DNA from: Roseobacter sinensis
GTDB taxonomy: Bacteria; Pseudomonadota; Alphaproteobacteria; Rhodobacterales; Rhodobacteraceae
Length of the DNA: 64,000 nt
Reading direction: 5' to 3'
Assembly: GCF_025755255.1 (NCBI RefSeq)
Contig: NZ_JALIEB010000003.1
Coordinates: forward strand, 62,001 to 126,000
Under the pieces are notes generated by a model. It ran no database searches and was not told the DNA's origin. It saw only the letters and a list, made by a program, of their open reading frames with translations. Below are positions 1 to 8,293 of this stretch, piece by piece; the stretch's first letter is position 1; each line of letters begins with the position of its first letter. Both the position numbers and the translations under genes were made by a program.

Positions 1-66
1 CTGCGCTGGCCTAGCCCCGCGTACGGCGCCCGGATCGCGCCCAACTGTGCGGCGTTTCACGCAAGT

Positions 67-81
67 TCATAATCGTTATGA
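67..81. promoter_or_regulatory. Perfect dyad, candidate operator upstream of the corrinoid activator gene
   Basis: The 15 bases TCATAATCGTTATGA form a perfect inverted repeat with 6-base arms and a 3-base centre. It lies about 115 bases before the ATG of the first gene, in the only AT-rich patch of the 1-194 leader. A dimeric repressor or activator site is an inference; I do not recognise the regulator. The rest of 1-194 shows no gene; the gene upstream is outside the window. Confidence 0.35.
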
Positions 82-194
82 CAAATTCAGAGGGGCAATG
101 CCGCGCCCGGCGTATTAAGTGACGCAGATCAGCATGTGCCGGGGCCAGCCCGCGCTAAGGTCCCGCGCAGGGACAGAACAGGTGTGACGAAAAG

Positions 195-2243
195 ATGAGT
201 AGCGATCCCCTCGTGGTTTTCACCCCCTCCGGCAAGCGCGGGCGGTTCCCGGTCGGCACCCCGATCCTGACCGCGGCCCGGCAGCTCGGTGTCGACCTCG
301 ATTCCGTCTGTGGTGGGCGCGGCATCTGTTCCAAGTGCCAGATCACGCCGAGCTATGGCGAGTTCTCGAAGCACGGCGTCACGGTCCGCGACGACGCGCT
401 GTCGGCCTGGAACAGTGTCGAGCAGCGCTATGACGACAAGCGCGGGCTGGCCAAGGGCCGCCGTCTGGGCTGTCAGGCCACGGTGCAGGGCGATGTGGTC
501 ATCGACGTCCCGCCTGAAAGCCAGGTGCACAAGCAGGTGGTGCGCAAGCGCGCCGAGGCGCGGGACATCGTGCTCGACCCCTCGACCAAGCTCTTCTACG
601 TCGAGGTTGAAGAGCCCGACATGCACGACCCTTCGGGCGATCTGGAACGGCTGCGCGCCGCTTTGGAGAGCCAGTGGGAGCTTCAGGATGTCACTGCCGA
701 TCTGCATATCCTTCAGACGATGCAGCCGATCCTGCGCAAGGGCGGTTGGAAGGTGACCGTCGCCGTGCATCTGGGCGATCAGGAGAACCGCCCGCGCATC
801 ATGAACATCTGGCCCGGGTACTACGAGGGCACGGTTTACGGGCTGGCCGTCGATCTCGGGTCGACCACCATCGCGGCGCATCTGTGTGATTTGCAGACCG
901 GTGAAGTGCTGGCCTCTTCCGGCGTCATGAACCCGCAGATCCGTTTTGGCGAAGACCTGATGAGCCGGGTCTCCTATTCCATGATGAACGCGAAAGGCGC
1001 CGAAGAGATGACCCGCGCGGTGCGCGAAGGCATGTGCGGGCTCTTCACCCAGATCGCAGCGGAGGCGGAGATCGACAAGGAGTTGATCGTCGATGCCGTC
1101 TTTGTCTGCAACCCGGTGATGCACCACCTGCTCTTGGGGATCGACCCGTTCGAGCTGGGCCAGGCGCCCTTCGCGCTGGCGACCAACAGCGCCCTGCGGC
1201 TGCGCGCCGACGATCTGGGCCTGAACATCCATCCCTCAGCCCGCATCTACCTGCTGCCGTGTATTGCGGGCCACGTGGGGGCCGATGCGGCCGCCGTTGC
1301 CCTCTCCGAGGCGCCGGACAAATCCGACGATCTGGTGCTCGTGGTAGATGTCGGCACCAATGCCGAGATCCTGCTGGGCAACCGCGAGAAGGTGCTCGCC
1401 TGCTCCTCGCCCACCGGCCCCGCCTTCGAGGGCGCGCAGATCAGCTCGGGCCAGCGCGCGGCCCCCGGCGCCATCGAGCGGGTCGAGATCGACCCCGTCA
1501 CCAAGGAGCCCCGGTTCCGGGTCATCGGCTCAGATCTGTGGTCGGACGAGGAAGGTTTCGAGGCGATGATCGGCACCACCGGCGTGACCGGCATCTGCGG
1601 GTCCGGCATCATCGAGATGGTGGCCGAGATGCGCATGCACGGCATCGTCGATGCACCCGGGCTGATCGGCTCACCGGAACAGACGGGCTCGGACCGCTGC
1701 TTTCTCGATGGCCGCACCTATTCCTACCTGCTGTACGACGGCACCGATGCGGGCGGGCCCAAGATCACCATCACCAACCGGGACATCCGGGAAATCCAGA
1801 TGGCGAAGGCAGCGCTCTATTCCGGCGCGCGTTTGCTGATGGACAAATTCGGCGTCGACAGCGTGGACCGCGTGGTGCTGGCGGGTGCGTTCGGCGCGCA
1901 TATCTCCACGAAACACGCGATGGTGCTGGGGATGATCCCCGATGCGCCGCTCGACAAGGTGACCTCAGCCGGCAACGCGGCGGGCACCGGCGCGCGCATC
2001 GCCCTGCTGAATACGGCTGCGCGCGCCGAGATCGAGGCGACGGTGCGTGCGATCCACAAGGTGGAAACCGCCATCGAGCCGCGCTTTCAGGAGCATTTCG
2101 TGAACGCCTCAGCGATCCCCAATGCGGTCGAGCCCTTCCCGATCCTCAAGTCCATCGTGAGCCTGCCCGAGGTGACCTTCAACACCGGCGGTTCGGGGGC
2201 AGAGGCGGCAGGTGGAGGCCGCCGCCGGAAGCGCCGCGCATGA
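195..2243 (+). CDS. Ferredoxin/ASKHA (DUF4445) protein, corrinoid reductive activator family
   Basis: This 682-residue protein belongs to the family that reductively reactivates corrinoid methyltransferase proteins (RACo/RamA-like) by ATP-dependent reduction of inactive Co(II) corrinoid. The N-terminus is a 2Fe-2S ferredoxin domain with C39, C45, C48 and a distal C93. A linker follows, then an ASKHA-type nucleotide-binding region beginning near residue 214 (LAVDLGSTT) and the DUF4445 core with glycine-rich motifs. The length is usual for the family. The ATG at 195 is followed directly by a plausible ferredoxin fold; its ribosome site is weak. The stop overlaps the next ATG (ATGA). An MttB-family methyltransferase lies at the other end of the window, a likely functional client class; partner corrinoid proteins would be outside the window. 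Family assignment is firm; the substrate is not known. Confidence 0.88.
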   Translation: MSSDPLVVFTPSGKRGRFPVGTPILTAARQLGVDLDSVCGGRGICSKCQITPSYGEFSKHGVTVRDDALSAWNSVEQRYDDKRGLAKGRRLGCQATVQGDVVIDVPPESQVHKQVVRKRAEARDIVLDPSTKLFYVEVEEPDMHDPSGDLERLRAALESQWELQDVTADLHILQTMQPILRKGGWKVTVAVHLGDQENRPRIMNIWPGYYEGTVYGLAVDLGSTTIAAHLCDLQTGEVLASSGVMNPQIRFGEDLMSRVSYSMMNAKGAEEMTRAVREGMCGLFTQIAAEAEIDKELIVDAVFVCNPVMHHLLLGIDPFELGQAPFALATNSALRLRADDLGLNIHPSARIYLLPCIAGHVGADAAAVALSEAPDKSDDLVLVVDVGTNAEILLGNREKVLACSSPTGPAFEGAQISSGQRAAPGAIERVEIDPVTKEPRFRVIGSDLWSDEEGFEAMIGTTGVTGICGSGIIEMVAEMRMHGIVDAPGLIGSPEQTGSDRCFLDGRTYSYLLYDGTDAGGPKITITNRDIREIQMAKAALYSGARLLMDKFGVDSVDRVVLAGAFGAHISTKHAMVLGMIPDAPLDKVTSAGNAAGTGARIALLNTAARAEIEATVRAIHKVETAIEPRFQEHFVNASAIPNAVEPFPILKSIVSLPEVTFNTGGSGAEAAGGGRRRKRRA

Positions 2244-3091
2244 CCCAGGACAACAGCGAACAGGCAGAGTTCTGGACAGGTGAGGCCGGTCCGAAATGGG
2301 TTGCACAGCAGGCGCTGCTCGATGCGCTGATGCAGCCCGTTCTGGACGGGGTTCTGGACCGGGCGGCCTTGCGGGCGGGCGACGCGGTGCTCGACATCGG
2401 CTGCGGCACGGGCGCCAGCAGCCTGCAGGCGGCGGACCGCGTGGGCGCGGATGGGCACGTGCTCGGGGCTGATATCTCACCGACCATGCTGGCGCTGGCC
2501 AAGAGCCGCGGCGCGGGCCGGTCCAATGTCTCCTTCCTGAAGGCTGACGTGGCGCAGCACGGTTTTGAGGCGGGTGGCTTCGATCACCTGATCTCGCGCT
2601 TCGGCGTGATGTTCTTTGCCGATCCCGAGGCGGCTTTCAGCAATATTCTGCATGGGCTGCGCCCGGCCGGGAGTGTGACCTTCGCCGTCTGGGGGCCCTT
2701 TCCGGACAACCCCTGGTTCAGCCTTGCGGTGCAGGCGGCGAAGGCCGTGCTCGGCGCGCCGCCGCCGGTTGATCCGGACGCGCCCGGGCCCTTTGCCTTC
2801 CGCGACGCCGAGCGCGTCAAAGGGATCCTCGCGCACGCCGGGTTCCATGACATCCGCATCGAGGCGACGGATGTGGCCCTGACGCCCCCCGGCACCCGGG
2901 CCGAAGTGGCGGCGATGGCGACAAGCATCGGGCCCGCTGCCCGCACGGTTGAATACTTTCAAGGCGACGCCGACGACAGCGCAGCGATCACGGCCCGGGT
3001 CGAGGCCGCACTGCAAGACTATGAAACGCCGGACGGCGTGCGCGTCCCGGCCCGGATCAACTATGTCCAGGCGTGTCGCCCTGCCGCGTGA
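2240..3091 (+). CDS. Class I SAM-dependent methyltransferase
   Basis: This 283-residue protein is a Rossmann-fold methyltransferase of the UbiE/Methyltransf_11 type. Motif I (VLDIGCGTGAS) lies at about residues 50-60, followed by an acidic motif II (ADIS) and the motif around the FDHLISRFGVMFF strand typical of small-molecule methylases. Its ATG overlaps the stop of the corrinoid activator gene by the ATGA arrangement, so the two are translationally coupled and probably belong to one operon. The substrate cannot be read from the sequence; a role in one-carbon or corrinoid-linked metabolism is only suggested by context. The open frame extends far upstream, but that part lies over the activator gene and is a shadow. 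Confidence 0.85.
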   Translation: MTQDNSEQAEFWTGEAGPKWVAQQALLDALMQPVLDGVLDRAALRAGDAVLDIGCGTGASSLQAADRVGADGHVLGADISPTMLALAKSRGAGRSNVSFLKADVAQHGFEAGGFDHLISRFGVMFFADPEAAFSNILHGLRPAGSVTFAVWGPFPDNPWFSLAVQAAKAVLGAPPPVDPDAPGPFAFRDAERVKGILAHAGFHDIRIEATDVALTPPGTRAEVAAMATSIGPAARTVEYFQGDADDSAAITARVEAALQDYETPDGVRVPARINYVQACRPAA

Positions 3092-3137
3092 TCGCCCTTG
3101 ACCCCGCGGAGTGAAAGACATACGCCGACATCAGCGG

Positions 3138-3211
3138 GCGGGTATGGTGAAAAGGTATCACGCGAGCTTCCCAAGCTTAAGTTACGGGTTCGATTCCCGT
3201 TACCCGCTCCA
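3138..3211 (+). tRNA. tRNA-Gly, anticodon CCC
   Basis: A full cloverleaf can be folded: acceptor stem GCGGGTA with TACCCGC, D arm GTGA/TCAC, anticodon loop TTCCCAA giving anticodon CCC, a 4-base variable loop, T arm ACGGG/CCCGT with loop TTCGATT, discriminator T and encoded CCA. The first anticodon-stem pair (C-A) is mismatched. The gene reads GGG codons. A short T-run follows immediately (3215-3219) and is the only visible termination signal. Confidence 0.93.
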
Positions 3212-3218
3212 GCCTTTT

Positions 3219-3662
3219 TCAGTCCAGCTCGAACGTCAGGCCAAAGGCGAGCACGCCGTCGGTCGATTGGCCGTCTGCCGGCAGAAGCTGCGCAAAGATA
3301 TTGCGATAGCGCGCCTGCAGGCCGATGAGCGGGATCACGTCGCCGATGGAATGGTCGAACCTGTCGCCCTCCCCGGGATAGACCGCGAGGCCCGCAAAGG
3401 CGCCGATCTCGAATTCCGTCGCCACTTCGATGTCATAGCCGATGGAGATCAGCGGCGAGACGTTGGAATAGCTGTTCTGGAAGACCCCGACCGAATAGTC
3501 GAAGGTCGGGCCTTCCCAGGTCAGGAACACACCCGGGTTGAATTCGCGAAAATCCTCTTCCGCATCGAAGTGTTCGGAGCCCAGCAGGATCGAGACGCGG
3601 TCGGGGCCGGCAAGCGCCGCGGTGGGCAAGGCTGCGGCAAGGATCAGGGCGGGCAGTTTCAT
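3219..3662 (-). CDS. Small secreted, probably outer-membrane beta-barrel protein
   Basis: This 147-residue protein starts with a clear Sec signal peptide (lysine, hydrophobic stretch, cleavage after ALA near residue 18). The mature part alternates polar and hydrophobic residues in strand-like segments with many glycines and aromatics, and ends FGLTFELD, close to the terminal strand pattern of small outer-membrane barrels. A GGAG ribosome site lies 7 bases before the ATG, supporting the start. It converges on tRNA-Gly, with its stop about 8 bases from the tRNA end. I do not recognise a named family; PagP- or lipid-A-deacylase-like barrels are possible but unproven. Confidence 0.6.
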   Translation of the reverse strand: MKLPALILAAALPTAALAGPDRVSILLGSEHFDAEEDFREFNPGVFLTWEGPTFDYSVGVFQNSYSNVSPLISIGYDIEVATEFEIGAFAGLAVYPGEGDRFDHSIGDVIPLIGLQARYRNIFAQLLPADGQSTDGVLAFGLTFELD

Positions 3663-3744
3663 CGCGTGTCTCCGGCAAAGGGTGTTAAATCAGGGGTTGA
3701 ATACCCTTCTACGCCTTTTTTGCCTGATGTGGGTTAAATCTGGC

Positions 3745-5364
3745 TTAGCCCGTGAGGATGTTGGAGAACGTGGCGCGCAGGTCACGCTTTAGCACCTTGC
3801 CGGTGGCGTTTCGCGGCAGTTCCTCCACGAAGACAACAGCATCGGGCACCTGCCAGGACGCGATCCGGCCGTCGAATATGCTCAGGACGGCCGCCGTGGC
3901 CGGCTGCTTGCCGTCTGCTGCCACGGCGACGAGAACGGGCCGTTCGCCCCATTTCCGGTGCGGTACGCCGATCACGGCCGCATCGGCGAGGCCTGGATGT
4001 GCGATCGCGATGTTCTCGAGCTCGACCGAGCTGATCCATTCGCCGCCCGATTTGATGATGTCCTTGGCGCGGTCGAGGATGGTCAGATAGCCATCCGGAT
4101 CGAGCGTCGCGATGTCGCCGGTGTTGAACCAGCCGTCCTGCAAGGTGTCCGCCTCGCTCATATGGAAATAGGCGTCGAGGATGAAGTGCCCCCGCACCAG
4201 AAGCTGGCCCTGCGTGCGCCCATCCTGGGGCAGCGGCGCGCCGTCGTCATCGACGATGCGCAGCTCGACCCCCCAGGGCGGACGGCCCTGGTTTTCGCGC
4301 AGGCGATGCAGCGCGTCGCGCTCGAGATCGAGGTGTTTGGCCAGCGGTTGATTGACGGTGCCGATGGGCGACATCTCGGTCATCCCCCAGGCATGCAGCG
4401 TCTCCACATCATAGCGGTCGCGAAACGTCGCGATCATCGACGGCGGACAGGCAGAGCCGCCCACAATGGTCCGCTTGAGCGACGAGAGCGTGCTGTTCGC
4501 CGCCTCGGCCGCCCCGAGAAGACCGAGCCAGATGGTCGGCACACCGAGGGCCACAGAGACGCGATACCGATCCACAAGCCCGACCAGCGAGGCGCCATCG
4601 AGGCCCGGGCCGGGCAAGACCATCCGCGCGCCCACCATGGCGCAGGCATAGGGCGTCCCCCAGGCATTGACGTGGAACATCGGCACCACCGGCAAGACCA
4701 CATCCATCGCCGAGAACCCGAGACTGTCCTTGAGATTGCAGGCAAGGCTGTGCAGGACCGTCGACCGGTGGGAATAGAGCACGCCCTTGGGGTGCCCGGT
4801 CGTGCCCGAGGTGTAGCAGAGGCTCGAGGCGGTGGCCTCGTCGAAGCTTGGCCAGGCAAAGCCGGCATCCCCCTCGGCGATCAGATCGTCATAGGCGATC
4901 ATCTCGGGCAGTGCCTCTGCCGCCTCTCCGACGACGGGGTCCAGCAGCACGATCAGCCGGACGGTTTTCAGCGCGTCTCGCAGCCCGGCGAGCAAGGGCG
5001 CGAAGGTGCTGTCGATGAACAGCACCTCATCTTCGGCGTGGTTGATGATGTAGATGAGCTGTTCGGGGAACAGCCGCGGGTTGATCGTGTGACAGACGAA
5101 CCCGCCGCCCGAGACGCCGAAGTAGATCTCCAGATGCCGGCGGTTGTTCCAGGCGATCGTGCCGCAGCGAGCCTGCGCGCCCAGGCCCCGGCGCGCCAGT
5201 GCGGAGGCAAGTCGCCTTGCATTGGCCTCCACCTGCCCCCATGTCGTGACCTCGCTGCCACCGCCAGTGTCGACGGACACGATCTCGGTGCTGCCGTGAT
5301 AGCGCGCGGCATGCGTGATCAGCCCCGAAATCAGAAGCGGGGCAGTCATCATCTGGCCAAGCAT
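3745..5364 (-). CDS. Long-chain/medium-chain acyl-CoA synthetase (AMP-forming)
   Basis: This 539-residue protein is a member of the ANL superfamily that activates a fatty acid to an acyl-AMP and then the CoA ester. The phosphate-binding motif TSGTTGHPKG lies near residue 185, the GWFNTGD hinge region near 415, and the IKSGGEWIS/lysine-rich C-terminal domain signature near 440. The ATG at 5364 is chosen over an in-frame ATG 34 codons upstream because it is preceded by an excellent GGAGGAGG ribosome site and begins MLGQMM, a start usual in this clade. It is divergent from the thioesterase at 5465, with about 100 bases between them. The exact chain length specificity is not readable. Confidence 0.88.
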   Translation of the reverse strand: MLGQMMTAPLLISGLITHAARYHGSTEIVSVDTGGGSEVTTWGQVEANARRLASALARRGLGAQARCGTIAWNNRRHLEIYFGVSGGGFVCHTINPRLFPEQLIYIINHAEDEVLFIDSTFAPLLAGLRDALKTVRLIVLLDPVVGEAAEALPEMIAYDDLIAEGDAGFAWPSFDEATASSLCYTSGTTGHPKGVLYSHRSTVLHSLACNLKDSLGFSAMDVVLPVVPMFHVNAWGTPYACAMVGARMVLPGPGLDGASLVGLVDRYRVSVALGVPTIWLGLLGAAEAANSTLSSLKRTIVGGSACPPSMIATFRDRYDVETLHAWGMTEMSPIGTVNQPLAKHLDLERDALHRLRENQGRPPWGVELRIVDDDGAPLPQDGRTQGQLLVRGHFILDAYFHMSEADTLQDGWFNTGDIATLDPDGYLTILDRAKDIIKSGGEWISSVELENIAIAHPGLADAAVIGVPHRKWGERPVLVAVAADGKQPATAAVLSIFDGRIASWQVPDAVVFVEELPRNATGKVLKRDLRATFSNILTG

Positions 5365-5464
5365 TCTCGCCTCCTCCAATTCGGTGCCGGCCGCTCCACC
5401 CTGCATGGGGCGCGCGTGGCTGGCAAGGCTTGGCAAAGCGGGTGGCACTTCGTATGGGAAGGGC

Positions 5465-5965
5465 ATGGACCTGCCCTATCACACCCCGCTGACGCCCGCG
5501 CTGCAGACACGGCTCGGCCTCGATCCGACGGCGCCGCTGGCCATGGCGGACCGGGTGCGGTTTTCCGAACTTGACGTGCTGAACCACGTCAACAACGCCG
5601 TCTACATGCAATGGTTCGAGCGGCTGCGCATCCGCTATACGCAGGACTGGGGGCTGTCACGCTACATGGGCGCGGGCCACGATCCCCGGATTGTCATCCG
5701 CTCGGGGCAGATCCACTACCGGCAGGAGATGCGGATGGATGAGGATTACATCGTCACCTGCGGGTGCACGGCGTTTCGGACCACGTCCTTCTCGCTGGCG
5801 CAGGCACTTTGGGCGGGCGGCACGCTGCGCGCCACCTTCGACTGCGTTCTGGTCCTGCTGACGGCGGACGGCGCGGCGCGCTACCCGATCCCGGAGGCGG
5901 TGCGCGCGCGGTTCATCGCGGTGGACGGCGCCCACGAGGAAACGGCCCGACCGGGGGTGGCCTGA
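5465..5965 (+). CDS. Acyl-CoA thioesterase, 4HBT hot-dog family
   Basis: This 166-residue protein has the hot-dog thioesterase signature ELDVLNHVNNAVYMQWFE, with candidate catalytic D37, H41 and asparagines 43-44, as in 4-hydroxybenzoyl-CoA thioesterase and YbgC-type enzymes. It hydrolyses acyl-CoA thioesters. The ATG at 5465 is selected because the hot-dog domain starts soon after; the longer upstream frame would overlap the divergent ligase gene. A GGGAAGGG stretch just before the ATG could serve as ribosome site. The last three codons and the stop lie inside a perfect inverted repeat shared with the convergent pgi gene, so both proteins end Gly-Val-Ala. Confidence 0.8.
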   Translation: MDLPYHTPLTPALQTRLGLDPTAPLAMADRVRFSELDVLNHVNNAVYMQWFERLRIRYTQDWGLSRYMGAGHDPRIVIRSGQIHYRQEMRMDEDYIVTCGCTAFRTTSFSLAQALWAGGTLRATFDCVLVLLTADGAARYPIPEAVRARFIAVDGAHEETARPGVA

Positions 5966-6029
5966 AGCCCACCCCACCTGCCAGCACGACGGGTGCAACT
6001 GACCGGTAGGGTGGGCTTCAGGCCACCCC
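5954..6029. repeat. Perfect inverted repeat across two convergent stop codons, REP-like hairpin pair
   Basis: Two 21-base arms (5954-5974 and 6009-6029) are exact reverse complements around a 34-base centre. Each arm contains its own short hairpin, GGTGGCC...GCCCACC. The left arm holds the thioesterase stop and the right arm the pgi stop. The left unit (5956-5982) is closely matched by the sequence at 42380-42407, including a trailing CACCTGCC, which points to a dispersed repeat family. It could act as a bidirectional terminator or RNA-stabilising element; there is no T-run. Confidence 0.8.
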
Positions 6030-7634
6030 TGCTCGCCCTCGATGCCGGCGAACGAAGCTCACAAGCTGCGCGGTCGAGGCATCCTTGTCCGCGGCATCCG
6101 AGCGGCCCTCCACAACCGGCTGCAAGGAGGTGGCAAGCTCCTTGCCCAGCTCCACGCCCCATTGGTCATAGGAGTTGATGCCCAGGATCACGCCCTCGAC
6201 AAACACCCGGTGTTCGTAGAGCGCGATGATCTGCCCTAGCGCAAACGGATCGAGCTTGGGATAGGCCAGCGTCGTCGAAGGGCGGTTCCCGGCGAATACG
6301 CGGTGGCGCGCCTGCCGCTCCAACTCGCTGCCTGTAAAACCCGCCGTCGCCATCTTCTCTCGCGCAGCGTCGATGTCGCGTCCGCGCATCAGCGCCTCGG
6401 ACTGGGCGAGGCAATTTGCGATCAGCAGGTTGTGGTGATGCGCGAGCTCGGGCTCGTGCCCTTCCGCGGCGATCATGAATTCGCAAGGCACGACGCGGGT
6501 GCCCTGATGGATGAGCTGGTAGAAGGCGTGCTGCCCATTGGTGCCGGCCGCCCCCCAGACGACCGGGCCGCTGGGCCGCGTCAGGGGTGTCCCATCCATC
6601 TCGACCCCCTTCCCGTTCGACTCCATCTCGAGCTGTTGCAAATAGTCCGGCAGCCGCGCCAGCCGCTGATCATACGGCAGCACGGCCCGGCTGGCATGAC
6701 CACAGACCTGCGCGTGCCAGATCCCGACCAGCGCCAGCAGCGCGGGCAGGTTCTCCGACCAGTCTGCGGCCTTGAAATGCTGATCCATCGCCTGCCCGCC
6801 CCGCAGGAAGGCATCGAAGGCCTTCGGCCCGATCGCGATCATCAGCGCAAGGCCGATCGGCCCCCACATGGAATAGCGCCCCCCGACCCAATCCTCGAAG
6901 CCAAAGACGCTTTCGGCCGGAATGCCGAAGGCCTTGGTCTTCTCTTCGGCGGTACTGAGTGCTGCGAATTGCGTCGCCGGGTCGCCGCCGTGGTCCTGCA
7001 TCCAGGCCTTTGCGGTGCGCGCGTTCGTCATCGTCTCGATGGTGGTGAAGGTCTTCGAGGCAACGATCACGAGGGTTGTCTTGGCATCCAGCCCGCGCAG
7101 CGTATCCGAGATGTGAGCCCCGTCCACGTTCGAGACGAAATGGCAGCGCGGACCGTCGTGATAGGGGGCAAGCGCCTCCACGGCCATGGCAGGCCCGAGA
7201 TCGGAACCGCCGATGCCGATATTCACCACATCGGTGATCTCGCTGCCGCGGATGTGGTTGGCATAGACGCGCATCCGCTCCAGCGTCGCAAGAACGCCGG
7301 GCATCACGTCGAAGCCATCGACGAAGACTGGCCCGCCATCGAGGTTGCGCAAGGCCGTGTGCAGCACCGCGCGGCCCTCGGTGTCGTTGATTGCAGCACC
7401 CGAGAACATGGCCGCGCGCTTGCCCTCCACATCCGCGGCCTCGAGCAGATCGATCAGCGCGGCCCGTGTCTCGGCGTCGATGTTGGTCTTCGAATAGTCA
7501 AAGAACATGTCGCCCGTCTGGGCCGAGAACGCCGGGGCACGGCCCGGATCGTCAAAAAGCGACAGGATCGGCCGCTCGGCCGTGTCCGCCTGGCGCGCCG
7601 CAAGCGCCTGCCAATGCTGTGTCAGGCGGCCCAA
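6018..7634 (-). CDS. pgi: Glucose-6-phosphate isomerase
   Basis: This 538-residue enzyme interconverts glucose 6-phosphate and fructose 6-phosphate in the cytoplasm. Family signatures visible are [11 protein letters not shown] (sugar phosphate binding), the [10 protein letters not shown] loop, the active-site glutamate in MESNGKGV, the histidine in [13 protein letters not shown] and the C-terminal lysine in [10 protein letters not shown]. The length is normal. The start codon is TTG at 7634, supported by a GGAGGA ribosome site with an 8-base spacer (7643-7648) lying inside the end of pgl; no nearby ATG fits. The gene is last in a zwf-pgl-pgi operon, overlapping pgl by 13 bases, and its stop lies in an inverted repeat with the neighbouring gene. 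Confidence 0.97.
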   Translation of the reverse strand: MGRLTQHWQALAARQADTAERPILSLFDDPGRAPAFSAQTGDMFFDYSKTNIDAETRAALIDLLEAADVEGKRAAMFSGAAINDTEGRAVLHTALRNLDGGPVFVDGFDVMPGVLATLERMRVYANHIRGSEITDVVNIGIGGSDLGPAMAVEALAPYHDGPRCHFVSNVDGAHISDTLRGLDAKTTLVIVASKTFTTIETMTNARTAKAWMQDHGGDPATQFAALSTAEEKTKAFGIPAESVFGFEDWVGGRYSMWGPIGLALMIAIGPKAFDAFLRGGQAMDQHFKAADWSENLPALLALVGIWHAQVCGHASRAVLPYDQRLARLPDYLQQLEMESNGKGVEMDGTPLTRPSGPVVWGAAGTNGQHAFYQLIHQGTRVVPCEFMIAAEGHEPELAHHHNLLIANCLAQSEALMRGRDIDAAREKMATAGFTGSELERQARHRVFAGNRPSTTLAYPKLDPFALGQIIALYEHRVFVEGVILGINSYDQWGVELGKELATSLQPVVEGRSDAADKDASTAQLVSFVRRHRGRAGVA

Positions 7635-8293
7635 TGGACGATTCCTCCGGAGATGACGGCGGAAATGGGTGCGTCGGCGGGCGGCAGGGACTGCGCCTTT
7701 TCGAAGGCGGCCCGTTTGTCCTCGCCGAAGATCACCAGATGCTTGTCCATGGCGCCGTCAAGGGCCGCCGCGCTGAAGGTGATCCGGGGTTCCGGCTGAT
7801 CCGCCGGCGTCACGGCGCAGAGCAGCGGCGCGTCCCGGGCCATGGCGGCCTCGGTGCCCGGGGCGCCGGGAAAGAGCGAGGCGGTGTGCATATCTGCCCC
7901 CATGCCCAGCAGCAGCACCGAAATGGGCATCTTGTCCGCCAGTGCCTCGGAAAGCTGCGGCGCGGCCTCCGCGGCGCTCAGACCCTCGCGGTAGAAGGGG
8001 ATGAACTTCGCGGCGGCCGCATTCCCGGTGAGCATCCGCGCCTTCACCAGGCCCGCGTTCGAGCGGGGGTGATCCTCGGGCACCCAGCGCTCGTCGGTCA
8101 GCATCACATGCACGCGCGCCCAGTCGATCTCGACCGAGCTCATCGCATCGAAGATCGGCCCGGGCGTGGTGCCGCCCGGCACGGCAAAGCTCGCCACCTC
8201 GTGCTGCAACAGGCATTTGCGCAGGTCGCTGGTGATTGCATGGGCGACATTCATGATCGCCATGTCGCGGTCCGCATTCTCCTTGAAGATCAT
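7622..8293 (-). CDS. pgl: 6-phosphogluconolactonase
   Basis: This 223-residue protein belongs to the DevB/SOL family that hydrolyses 6-phosphogluconolactone to 6-phosphogluconate, preventing accumulation of the reactive lactone made by Zwf. Conserved features are the [14 protein letters not shown] phosphate-binding motif near residue 38, [16 protein letters not shown] (near 81) and [17 protein letters not shown] (near 132). The length suits the family. Its ATG overlaps the zwf stop (ATGA) and its 3' end overlaps the pgi start, giving a tightly coupled three-gene operon for the oxidative entry into Entner-Doudoroff and pentose phosphate routes. Confidence 0.96.
   Translation of the reverse strand: MIFKENADRDMAIMNVAHAITSDLRKCLLQHEVASFAVPGGTTPGPIFDAMSSVEIDWARVHVMLTDERWVPEDHPRSNAGLVKARMLTGNAAAAKFIPFYREGLSAAEAAPQLSEALADKMPISVLLLGMGADMHTASLFPGAPGTEAAMARDAPLLCAVTPADQPEPRITFSAAALDGAMDKHLVIFGEDKRAAFEKAQSLPPADAPISAVISGGIVHWAA

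Noticed and set aside
129-1232. 367-codon minus-strand open frame over the first gene
   Set aside because: It lies antisense to the ferredoxin/ASKHA gene, has the Arg/His/Gly-rich composition of high-GC shadow frames and no recognisable domain.
3215-3219. Intrinsic terminator of tRNA-Gly
   Set aside because: There is a T-run but no stem apart from the tRNA acceptor itself.
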